DNA from: Linnemannia hyalina
Taxonomy: Eukaryota > Mortierellomycota > Mortierellomycetes > Mortierellales > Mortierellaceae
Assembly (NCBI GenBank): GCA_019671135.1
Contig: JAHRHY010000012.1
Span: 1,612,001-1,676,000, forward strand
DNA length: 64,000 nucleotides
Direction: 5' to 3'
Below, piece by piece: positions 1 through 10,517 of this stretch. Numbering within the stretch: the stretch's first letter is position 1; each line of letters starts with the position of its first letter. The notes beneath the pieces are model-generated. The model ran no database searches and was not told the DNA's origin. It saw only the letters and a list, made by a program, of their open reading frames with translations. Position numbers and translations under genes: made by a program.

Positions 1-2412
1 TCCGTTCGCCCTTTGCTCAGTGTCTCTTGGTCCGCTACGCCTGCAAGGTCATGGAAGAGGATCCTAGGTAAACCATTGATCATTATCTCATGCTCTGTGC
101 TTGGTATTATTGTATGGAGCATCCCCCTAACAGCGTGGATTTTCAATGTATTATAATAGCTCGACCCGCGCAGTGTACGAGTTGCTGGAGGGATGGTTGC
201 GCCACAAGAGCGAGATGGTCAACTTGGAGGCTGCTAAGGCTATTTGCGAAATCAAGGATGCTACAGCCAAGGAATTGTTCCCCGCCGTCACCACCCTTCA
301 AAACTTCCTCTCCTCCGGTAAACCCAGCATCAAGTTCGCCGCCATTCGCGCCTTGAACAAGCTGGCCATGACTCAGCCCGCTGCCGTCGCCCCCTGCAAC
401 ATTGACATGGAGAACATGATTACCGACCAGAACAGGAGCATTTCGACGTTTGCCATCACCACCCTCTTGAAGACCGGTAACGAGGCCTCAGTCGAGCGTT
501 TGATGAAGCAGATCAGTGGATTCATGTCAGAGATCACGGACGAGTCCAAGGTCTTGGTCGTCGAGGCTGTTGGCTCGCTCTGCATCAAGTTCCCCGCCAA
601 GCACCACGTCATGTTGAGCTTCTTGAGCGGTGCTCTCCGTGATGATGGCGGCTATGACTTTAAGCGCGCCGTTGTCGAGGCTATCTTCAACTTTGTCAAA
701 TACATTCCCGAGTCCAAGGAGGCTGCTCTCTCACACTTGTGCGAAATCATTGAGGACTGCGAGTACTCCAAGCTGTCGGTCAAGATCTTGCACTTGCTCG
801 GAGTCGAGGGTCCCAAGTGCCCCCAACCCACCAAATATATCCGCTACATCTACAACCGCGTCATCCTTGAGAACGCCGTTGTCCGTGGAGCCGCCGTCAG
901 CGCCTTGGCCAAGTTTGGTGTCAATGTTGAGGATGAGGCTGTCAAGCAGAGCGTCAAGGTTCTTTTGAGCCGCTGCTTGGATGATGCTGACGACGAAGTC
1001 CGTGACAGAGCCACCATGTACCTTAACGTCATCAATACTGGCGACGAGAAGGGCTATGTCAAGGATGGTATGTTCTACCCTTTCTTTGCGCCTCAAATAT
1101 GTTCATTGCACTCGAAGTCATAAGGCAACAACGCCTAACAAGCATTTTTTTTTTTTTTTGGTGGAAATAGATTCGACGTATGCTCTTGCTTACCTTGAGC
1201 GCCAGCTTCTTACGTATGTCTCCAACCCCGAGATGGCCGAGACTCCCTTCGATTTGTCGGCTATTCCCAAGATTTCCCGTCAGGACGAGCAGGAGCGTGG
1301 CACACAGGAATTAGGCGGCGCTCTCCCCAGCCTCGGAGGACGTTCGAACACGCCCCCTCATTCTGGAAGCGCCTCGAACGGCGCTGGCTCGCGCCCCGCT
1401 ATCTCGAGCGCACCCTCTCTGGATCAGCAGGCATTATATGCCCAAAAGTTGGCCGAGGTGCCCGAGTTTGCCTCGTTTGGACCTTTGTTCAAGTCGACTG
1501 CCAAGCCCGTCGAGTTGACCGAGTCCGAGACCGAATACGCTGTCTCTTGCGTCAAGCATGTCTTCTCTCACCATGTCGTCTTCCAGGTACGACTTGTCTC
1601 CTTTGTTTCGTTCGAATATTTTGTGCATGATCTGAAGGTACACTAACATTTTTTCTTCTTTCTGATATTGTAGTTTAACATCAAGAACACTTTGAACGAC
1701 AGTGTGTTGGAGGATGTGAACGTGTTGATGACCCCCGATAACGATGATGTTTCGTTGGTGGAGAAGGTATTGATCCCTGCACCCCAGCTCGTTTACGATG
1801 TTCCCGGTGTCGCCTATGTCGCCTACGAGAGAACCGTTCTCGACGACTACCCCGAATGTAAGTTTCTTCACCGTCTAGATTGTTTCGGAAATGCTCAAGT
1901 CATACATGGTCAATTGCTCCGGTACTAATTTAACCTTCTTCATAATAGGCACGTTCACGAACGAGCTCAAGTTTATTGTCAAGGATTGCGATCCTCAGAC
2001 AGGAGAGCCCGATGAGGAAGGATTTGAGGATGATTACCAGGTCGAGGAAGTTTCGCTGGCGATTGCCGACTTTGTCCTACCGTCATACATTCCTAGCTTT
2101 AACAAGGCCTGGGAGGAGTTGGGCGACGAGAATGAGGTTGTTGAGACTTTGGCATTGACATCTTCACCAGGGCTCCAGGAGGCGTGCCGGGACTTGATTG
2201 CGTTGTTGGGCATGCAGGCATTGGAGAACACGGGCAATGTGCAGGGCTCGAATGTGCACACGATGATCTTGTCGGGTATCTTTATTGGCGGTGTCCGTGT
2301 GTTGGCGCGCTGCCGCATGACCTATGACTCTTCAACGGGTGTGACCTTGCAGCTTGGCATCCGCTCTGCCAATGCTGAGGTCAGCCAGGTGATGATTGGC
2401 GCCATTGCTTAA
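1..2412 (+). CDS. SEC21: Coatomer subunit gamma, 3' portion (5' end outside window)
   Basis: Gamma subunit of the COPI coat, an adaptin-like structural protein of the F-subcomplex that works in Golgi-to-ER retrieval. Exons, read by eye: 1-67, 160-1067, 1171-1586, 1674-1857, 1949-2412; the introns are 92, 103, 87 and 91 nt, all GT-AG, and every junction keeps phase. The first exon reads through the conserved [14 protein letters not shown] segment of the N-terminal alpha-solenoid; the long second exon carries HEAT-like repeats ([24 protein letters not shown]). After a Ser/Gly/Pro-rich hinge, the appendage domain starts near the [11 protein letters not shown] segment and ends at the conserved MIGAIA-type C terminus followed by TAA. 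CTAAC-type branch sites precede the acceptors of introns 1 and 3. The start codon and perhaps 200 residues lie upstream of the window. Family assignment is firm; the symbol follows yeast nomenclature. Confidence 0.95.
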
Positions 2413-3587
2413 GCAGACATTATATCATGGAGCATGGAGTAGTAGAGAGGGAGAGGAAGATAGTTTAGTTCACGACTTTTTGTTACAAATATTAAAAACG
2501 ATATACGGGATGCATGATTGACCCATGGTGGAGAGTACAGAGAAATGACTACATGTCACATGATGGTCGTGCGATACTCATTGTTCATTGGTCACACTCC
2601 TTGATGATGAACTTTGGCCCTTATTTAGTCTCCTCCTCCTCCTCTTCTTCTTTACTTGACTTGCCTTCCCTGACAGACAGCAGCCATCTCCACTTCCTCC
2701 CTTCCATGACCCTTTGCCAAAGCTGATGTAGCCTCACTCTGCCTTCCTTTCCTTTTTTCTTTTTTTTTTTCTTGTTTACTCGCTCGGTGCTTGGCTTCAC
2801 TCCGCCCTGCCCCCAAGTCGCCCTTTCCATTCTTTCTTTTTTTCGTTCGCCCGGTCTGGTCTGCTCATGAGCCCTCGTTTCCAAGCCCAGTCGCCGCATT
2901 GACTTCCCGAACTCAAAGCTTACACGAACCAAAACAACCGCAACAACAACGACAACAGCAAACCAACTCGAGTCCCGCAAAAAAGCTAAAACGACAGCAC
3001 GCAAGAGTCTCTTCTACTCTCGTTCTCTGGTTCGCCACCAAAAAGCAAGAACAACGACTTTTGTCACGGAACGACACGCACGTTCTCACCTGGGAAACCA
3101 ACAGGAGGAGACGATACTTAACCCACCAAGTGGTAAGCTTTTTTTTGTTGGTGTTGTCCGTGTGGTGACCAAAGTGTCTCGTTTTCGGGGACGGGGTGTC
3201 GGTCAACAACTCAAAAAAAAATCGTTATTTGCTGCAGGTCTTGTGTGTGCTCCTCTTGCCTTGGCTAACAATGCAAACAATCATTGTCTTTTTCCCTTTG
3301 CCCTTTTTGAACCATGGACACAACAGACGATTAGGAACACGTAAAGACAAGCACGCAATACACACTCTCACACATACAGTCAGTCAACAACATACAACAA
3401 ACCACACCGCAAAAGAAGCAGTAATTATAACAATACAACCAAACTCATCGACGCCTGCTTGGGAATCAACAGCGCCCATCAGGAAGAAAGAACCACACAC
3501 CCTACCTCCCAACCAACCCAGTATCAACCATACTTACTCCGGACCAGCCCAACACAACCAAGATACACGTACGCCCTTCAGCCTGAC
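2413..3587 (+). promoter_or_regulatory. SEC21 3' UTR plus kinase promoter/leader with a possible 5' UTR intron
   Basis: No convincing gene. After the SEC21 stop the sequence becomes pyrimidine-rich (2630-2870) and then CAA/CAAC-rich (2925-3130 and 3360-3480), the composition often seen in fungal leaders. A consensus donor (gtaagc at 3133) and an acceptor (ttgctgcag ending at 3238) could remove a leader intron of about 106 nt. Upstream ATGs occur at about 3269 and 3312, so the leader is not AUG-free. The intron is inference only. Confidence 0.4.
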
Positions 3588-6500
3588 ATGTACAGCCACC
3601 ACCAACCTCAGCAGCTGAGCAACCTCTCAAAGTCCCTCCCACCGACGCCAAGTCAACTCCATCCTGCAGTCCTCCACGAGACCGACCCTGTCCCGGACGA
3701 CTATTTTGGCGAGTCCGAGGAGGTCTCATTGCCATTCCCTATCAAGACCATCGTTGCCGACCCGCAGACCGGAATCAGTCTGACCTTGATTTCAGCCCTC
3801 GGCGCAGGCTCCTATGCAGTCGTCTATCTCGCCAAGGAGGTCGCCTCAGGATCCCTCTACGCGCTCAAGTGTCTCAGCAAGGACAGGCTGACAGAGGACG
3901 AAGTGGCTGTCCAAAAGAACGAGGCAAGTGGGTTTCCCGCATATTTAATATTTTTGAATTCTCCCCTATATGCCAGATCATACTAGGTAAGATTATTGAC
4001 ACCTTTTTTCAATGGCTCCCGGTCCTCTCTCCCTTGACCCCTTTTAGGTGGTCATTCATACATCCCTGCCCAAGCACAGAAACATTATCCACCTGTTCAA
4101 CATGTTCGAGACCACGCAGCACTTGTTCCTGCTACTCGAGTACTCTTCAGGAATGGACATGTATCAGTGGATCAGCATGCGAGCCGACAGGTCCGACCCT
4201 GCCTCGGGAGAGCCTTACTCTCTCACGACACGCTATGTTGTCATAAAGACAGTATTTGATCAAGTGCTGGAGGGCGTCGCGCAGGTGCACCAACGTGGTA
4301 TTGCCCACCGCGATCTCAAGCCGGAGAACTTTTTGATCGAGTTTGCCGATGGCCAATACATCGTGAAGATTACCGACTTTGGACTGGCGACGACCGACAC
4401 GGAGAGCGATGAGTTTGAGTGCGGCAGCAAACCGTACATGAGTTTCGGTAAGCTGCAGTGCGGTGGTTTACATTCTGGTTGTGTATCGCTCTCTTATGCG
4501 AATCGATCAATGTTCGCTAACCCTGTCTCATTTCTTGGTACATCGACATTGATAGAGTGCCGGAATGGTCTGGAGAAGATGTACAATGTTCAGATGGCAG
4601 ATATTTGGTCACTTGGAATTATTCTTATTAATCTTCTCTACCATCGCTGCCCTTGGTCGGACCCTTGCCCACAGGATTCTTATGCCTTCTCCGAGTTTCT
4701 AAAGAGCAGGATCGACTTTCTTCAAGGACGGTTTGAGGACATGCCAGGACCGGTGGCAAGATGGCTTGGCCTGCGTGCGTTTGCCTTTGATTCGACCAAC
4801 AAGACCAAGTGGCGCCGCACCCGTCCGACCATGGACGAGTGGCGCGAATGGATGGTCGACTTTGTTCCCAGGATGCTCGGCCAGATCGACTCGGCATTGA
4901 ATGACGACGACGAGGAGGACTATAATTGTGAGGAGGAGTATCGCGCCTATTTGGCCTACTATGAGGACGATATGCTTGAACGAGAGGTCGAGGGAGATGA
5001 GATTGAAGATGACGACAGCGACGACAAGGATATGGATAACCAGGTCGTGCCCATTGCGATCCAGTCGTCTTCTCTTAAAGATAAACAGCACTCGCTCTTG
5101 GACCCTGGTCGCGCTTACGCTTCGTATCATGTTCCCAGTGATATCCGGAATCAGCATTCGTTCGCCTCGTCCTCTGCTCCAAAGTTCGACTCGTCCGCAT
5201 TCTACCAGCCTACGCGTCTTCGTCAGGAATCTTGGTCGGATGCCATCGATATGGAAGGAACCGAGGATGCCGAGATGGACTTTTCTGCGCCCATCCTATT
5301 TGAAGAGTCAGAGGATGACGATATCAACCGGATTGAGAGCGACGATGATGACTCTGGTGGTCTCGCTGTGGCACTCCCAGACGACTTTATCGACCCTCTT
5401 CCCGACAAGAGCGCCTCGTCATCTGGGCGGCAAACACCCACGCCAGCAATGACGCAACTCACTTTCAACACCGAGAAGCGACAGCTACCCGCGCATCTGC
5501 GTTTTGATCTGGAATCACCCATCTCGCCATCGTCGCAGGACTCTGCCAAAAAGGCCGCTGGAAGAGGGTCACCCGGATTGGAGAACATTGACATCAACAC
5601 TCTGGTGTTTATCGAGCCAGACGTCTCACGACTCCCGGTCGATCAAAACCAAATCGGCTCTATCGCATCCTCTCTTCCGTCCACCAGCCATATGGAAGCC
5701 GCCATGAGCACGGATTCCATCAAGAACAACGACCGCGTCCATTTGAAGCAGCACATGAGGAAGCCAGCACGCAATCTCCAGGATGTCAAGGCAGCCCCTT
5801 TTGTATTTCCTCCGCTCAAGACTCCTACATCTGGCAATCCTCTGATGATCGAAAACCACATCAAGGAGAAGGATACGAAGGATGTTACTCCACAACTAGC
5901 GCTAGCACCTAAGCCTCAGCCTTTCATGGATTCGACACCCCAGCATGCTCCCAAAACATCTACAACAGGTACCGCTAAGCCCGGTCCCTATGTTATACCC
6001 AAACGGTCGCAGCTTGGTCCCTGGGCTGGTCAGGCTCAAGAGTCAGGATCCAGGACCTCAGAACCCAATTCCTTCGGCGCAGGTCGCATTTTCAACTGGA
6101 GGAAGAGCCATCACCGTGGTGGCAGCTGGACATCGACCGAAAACGCGCGGGAAGGCCGCCGAGGTTCTGCGACGCGATATACTAACGATGGGCCAAGGAC
6201 GAGCTCTGGAAAGTGGCGTGCTCGTGTGGAGGATCGCGAGGATGGACACGTTGGACTGCCCCCTCGTGTTGAGAACAAGTTCCGCCCCAGATACCGCCAG
6301 GGTCAAGGCCAAGGTCAGGGACGTCGTTATCCGCCTCAAGTGGGATCTGCAGCCCTCCCACCGACTCCACCAATTATGCACATGGGATTCGGAGGCCCTC
6401 GATCGCGCCATCAGAGTCGGTCTGGAACTGTATTTGACCCTCCTGCAACAAACGATCCAGATTCCCGTGGATCGCTTAGCAGAGATGGTGGACTCAGAGA

Positions 6501-7662
6501 TGCCCAGCAGTCCTCGCAAGACCATGCACCACGCTACGAAAACAGCCAACTTCGGATGAACGGAAAGCCGAACCCAGGAGCCACTCCTTCGCGACTCGCT
6601 GGTCAACGCAACAAGAGTCTTGTGGATTTGCGCGGTATGGGCGCAACCAACCAACCCTGGCGGCAGTCGACTGGATCCAACGAACCCAGCTCTGCGCCAC
6701 AGGGTCCTTTAAGTGCTTCGACAAAGCCGCGACCTCAGAATGGCAACGGTTTTGATTCTGTACCACGCAGAAACGGTCCAGGCACTCACCCTCTAGAGCA
6801 GAGCTTTCCGAACCCCACCTCGACCAAGACGCGTCCGGCTGAGAAGGGACTAGGATTGGCTGATGGCGATGCAAAGGACAATGTCTACCATCCGCCGCAT
6901 TGGCATGAGCGCAAGTCAATCCCTTCCGGCTATTCCAATCAATCGCGACGACCGTCGAGTGGATACGAGTCTGATGTCGGCAGCCGACACCGTCACGACA
7001 CCTCTGGATCGCTTAGCTCCCTTGGCTCCTTGTCCAAGAGCCAGAGCGGATCAAGAGGTGGAGTGCGCCCAGGCGCAGGGGCAGGAGGAGGGTATCCAGG
7101 ACTCAACATGACTTCGCCCCCGCTGGACCGCAAGCAAGTGCAGCAACGGACGGCCGATACTGCCACAAATTGGAGGTCTATGACTGGAACACAGGACTCT
7201 TCGTCTCGTCACACCAAGAAGGGATCATCTGAATCTGGCACAATGTCAATGGACTCTGCGTCGTCGTCTTTGATTTCGCTGAACCTGTCGCGAGCTGAAG
7301 GCTTAGGTTTGACGGACTCGCCGTCGATGATTTTGACGCCACCGACGCCGAATGTGAACCGCAAGTCGGAGTTCTTGTCGGATGATCCAGTTCCTCCTGT
7401 GCCACCGATTCCCTCCATGGCCCATGAGAATTCCGCAGATAGGTCTGTAGCAGCGAATGGCGAAGCAAACAAGAAGATTGTCAAGCCCGGGACAATGGCA
7501 GGACTGGGCAGCATGTTGCGAGGACTGGTCGCCTACAACAAGAATATCAAGGTTGCAGGCGAAACGACAGGGGTACCAGAGTCGGCAGACTTTGAACCCA
7601 GAGCATTGGGAGCCTCTAACCTTAACGCCCGTTCCGACCGCGATGCAAACATGGATCGTTGA
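3588..7662 (+). CDS. Ser/Thr protein kinase of the Ran1/Ksp1/Sks1 type with a long disordered C-terminal tail
   Basis: Exons 3588-3923, 4048-4447 and 4556-7662 give about 1280 residues. The kinase domain covers roughly residues 55-340: Gly-rich loop LGAGSYAVV (71-79), ATP-binding Lys94 (YALK), catalytic loop HRDLKPEN (199-206), DFG (222-224), activation segment [11 protein letters not shown] and [16 protein letters not shown]. The ECR motif after the activation loop and the domain's position at the extreme N terminus match fungal Ran1/Ksp1 kinases, which act in nutrient, meiosis and autophagy signalling. The remaining ~900 residues are acidic, then Ser/Pro/Arg/Gly-rich and apparently disordered. 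Intron 1 (3924-4047) starts with gcaagt and is best read as GC-AG. Intron 2 (4448-4555, 108 nt) is in frame and stop-free, so a plain ORF reading wrongly inserts 36 residues between MSF and the ECR motif. The first in-frame ATG after the leader is 3588. The specific orthologue is uncertain. Confidence 0.9.
3924..4047 (+). other. GC-AG intron in the kinase gene
   Basis: The exon ends AACGAG and is followed by gcaagt, which matches the usual AG|GCAAGT consensus of GC-AG introns. The acceptor is cttttag before GTG GTC ATT. Splicing joins QKNE to [10 protein letters not shown] in phase 0 and restores the kinase N-lobe across the alpha-C region. No GT donor in the neighbourhood preserves the domain as well. 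Confidence 0.75.
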
Positions 7663-8601
7663 TCCTCTTCCCTGCCGTCGTATGTGTTATGTTGTCTCTT
7701 TTTTTTTCCCCTTCATACCTTCTTCGCCCCATGTAGTTACTTAATTTCCTTAGCAAAACTTGCCCACGCCTGTTTCAACCGTTCACGACTTCACTATTGT
7801 TTGATGCTCGTTTTTTTTCTTCAGCTTTTTTCTTTTGGCTTTTTTTTTTTGGACTTTCTTTTTCTTTTTTCTTTTTTTTTTTTGGCTTTTTTTCATTTTC
7901 CTTTCGCGCATCATGCAATCACTTTGACTTATCTCAGTATTTTTTGCACCTTTTATTTCTATTGTTGTTCGCGCACACGCAAACATACAATGATTAAAAA
8001 ACGAACTGTAGCCTCGTGGATCCACACTGGGGAAAGAAAAAAAATCCTGTACTAAAAATGACATTGTGATCCTAGTAACAAAACGACAAGACGTGCCACC
8101 CAATCATGATGCTTCGCCTCACTAGTAAAAACGTCGTTTTTTTTTCCTACGCCATGATCTCGTAAGAAAAGAGAGCCTTTGTTGCGCGAAGAAAAGTGAG
8201 AGGGAAAAAAAGCAGCACTCAGATTCAATTTGCTTTGGCAAACACCAGATGGGGTCAAGGTATGTCAATAGTGTTAGTGAAAAACATGGACGTGCTTGTA
8301 GGAATTTGAGCCATATTGCGGCGACAACGGCGTGGTGATTTTCTCTCCTCCACCTTCCATGCGCTTTCACCATCTTCCGTTTTTTCTTTTACTCTCTCAA
8401 TCACTTTGTCTTATTTTCGTATTTGTACTTATTTCTTGCCTTTCTTCTTCTCGAACTTTCAACACTTATTTACATCGCATCAAAGCTTGACTATGTGCGA
8501 TGATAGGGATGGTCTTTCTTTGGTCGAGGGCTTGTTTTTGGCGCGGTCTTTTTCTCCCCGAAACGGATTCTGATCCCGGCAATGACAATGACAACGATAA
8601 A
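7663..8601. other. 3' UTR of kinase and low-complexity intergenic sequence
   Basis: T-rich and TTTTC-rich sequence (7685-7890) follows the kinase stop. No domain-bearing reading frame is seen on either strand; short ORFs here are Phe/Ser/Lys-rich translations of pyrimidine or purine tracts. Confidence 0.6.
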
Positions 8602-8831
8602 TCAATGCCGATGAGCCTTTTGGAACCACAACGCTGCCGCCGCTATTAATATGACCTTTAGGAATGCGGCGATCCCTATCTTATCTTTTTGGAAAAGTCC
8701 CTCAAAATCACCTCCACCTCCTTTAGCAACGAAAATAAGAGCAAGAAGGTAGAGGTTTTTGTTACAGAATAAAACGAAACGATTTTTTTTTATTTTGGAT
8801 TAGAGGTATCAAGGAACTAGGTGTTCTTACC
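8602..8831 (-). CDS. Possible small tail-anchored membrane protein, 3' exon (5' end unresolved)
   Basis: On the minus strand an exon at 8602-8720 reads GGGDFEGLFQKDKIG, then a hydrophobic stretch of about 16 residues (AFLKVILIAAAALWF), a short basic/His tail QKAHRH and TGA. This looks like a single-pass C-terminal membrane anchor. An acceptor precedes the exon (pyrimidine tract then ctaaag), and a consensus donor gtaaga lies 110 nt upstream at 8830. Upstream of that donor, however, the phase-compatible frame (LGKKG) is closed by stops, and the nearby ATG at about 8855 is in another phase. I do not recognise the family. It could be a real small gene with an unseen first exon, a decayed gene, or chance. 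Confidence 0.3.
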
Positions 8832-9730
8832 CTTCTTGCCCAGGCTCCACAGTCATTATCGTTCCTAGAGTGAGATGCTTTGGGCTTTAATGTTGGAAAG
8901 GGGTGTTTGCTGAGGAAGATGCAAAATTTTTGTCATTGAACTACTTTTTTGTTTTGTCGGTCCTGGTGGCTGCGTACTGAGAAGAGACGGGCGAGGGCGA
9001 ACAAAAACAAACCTTGAAATCGCCTTTTCTGTGTGCACGTGCCTGAGGAGGGGTTTTCTCTTTCTTCTTCTCTCTTCTCCGGGCCCTCGCGCTCTGCACC
9101 CGCCTTTATCGTTATGGACTCCACTCGCTGATTCAGCGGCATTTGGTAAGATAAAAACTTCCCTGCATTTTCAAGCAACAAATAAAAAGGAGGGTGTGTG
9201 TGTGTATGAGTGTTGTTATTTCTTTCCTCCCGCCCCTTTTCACTCCTTCGTCCCTTTCTTTGTGAAGGTTGGTGGATGGGTGTTTGCTTCGTTTATTTTC
9301 ATCATTCTTTTTTTCTCGTTTTCTTTCGGGGTGCTCGTTTACGTCTCCTTTTCTCTTGTTCCTTAATGTTTCCTGAGCGGTCCGCGGTTGCGTTCGCGTC
9401 CTTTTTTTTTTTTTTTTGTTCCTTTCCTTCTTCCACACTCCTCCACCTCCTTCGCCTTTAACTGCTCAACCATGATTACATCTCATCACACGCGACAAAA
9501 AAATAATAATAATGGGAACACCTGCAGCGTAGTGGCGCAAACTTTCTACAATCGGAAAATTTCCTTGTCTTTGTGTCACTTTAGTGACAAGATGGTGTCA
9601 AGAGGAGACGCCAAGAGGAGTCAAGACCCCCCCCCCCCCTCTCCCTCATACCAAAGTGTCCGCAATCCCGACTTGGCATAGATCGCGCTTTGGCCATGTC
9701 AAGGGTATGGCCCATAGGGTGGCGTCTGGC

Positions 9731-10093
9731 CCTCCACAGCACTGTATTTGCTGTTGGAGGAGGACGTAATGGGGGGAGAGCTAAACCCTAACCTTTTTTT
9801 TTAGGATGAAATTACGGGAACCAAATGGTTCGTGGGATTATGGGCTCGCGGGATGACTATGTGCCCCATACATAATGATGGCGCATGCTAAATGGGGACG
9901 GGACGCGGACTTTCTTGTGCCTATGATGATAGTCGTTCTAAGGTACTCCATTCCATTGTGAACTCGCTTTTTTTTTGTAACTATGCCGAGCTGGGGCAGA
10001 GAGAGTCAACTGAGGGCAAGCATATGCCTATGAAGGCAGTTGTAACGAATTTGAGGCTCTATGCCTTTGATGATTGTACTGAGTCTGAGACTC
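9731..10093 (+). ncRNA. Candidate structured RNA island with telomere-repeat complement
   Basis: A stretch of ordinary complexity surrounded by homopolymer-rich DNA, with no credible ORF. A strong hairpin (9731-9740 with 9750-9760, about 10 bp with one bulge) lies about 23 nt upstream of AACCCTAACC (9784-9793), a 1.67-repeat complement of TTAGGG. This is followed by nine T (9794-9802). Further hairpins are GAACC/GGTTC (9818-9831), CCCCAT/ATGGGG (about 9862-9897) and GAGTC/GACTC (10081-10093). A box-C-like ATGATGA (9923-9929) and box-D-like CTGA (10010-10013) are flanked by partly complementary ends. The order hairpin, template-like element, U-tract resembles the telomerase RNA core but also fits a telo-box promoter element near a small RNA gene. 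Strand, ends and expression are unknown; the evidence is by-eye structure only. Confidence 0.25.
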
Positions 10094-10517
10094 TGTTCTA
10101 ATGTAGATTTCCTTTTTTTTTATGGTGTTGTTGATTTTGTACTACGAATGTACTCCCTTCTGGTTGTGGGGGTGGTTTTGAGATGTAAAGACGGCATGGA
10201 GTCCAGCAGTCTCGTAGCTGGGTCTGGTCTGTAGAATCAAGAGTGGTGGCGGTAGTGACAGATGTGAAGCAGCGCTTTGGGGGGGGGGGATCATCCGGTG
10301 AATGAGTGTGCCGCGTGACTCTATTTTTTTTATTTTTTTATTTTTTTATCGCGTGGCGTCCTAACACCTTTCGATAGTCCTCGCGACTATTTTCAACAAC
10401 GCACTTACTGGAACCTCAAGTTTTTTGAACGATTCATATCATCTTTGTCAATTTGTCGCATGTATGTTTCGACGTTTTATTGTACAAATCTCGAATATTT
10501 ATTGTTGAGATAACACT

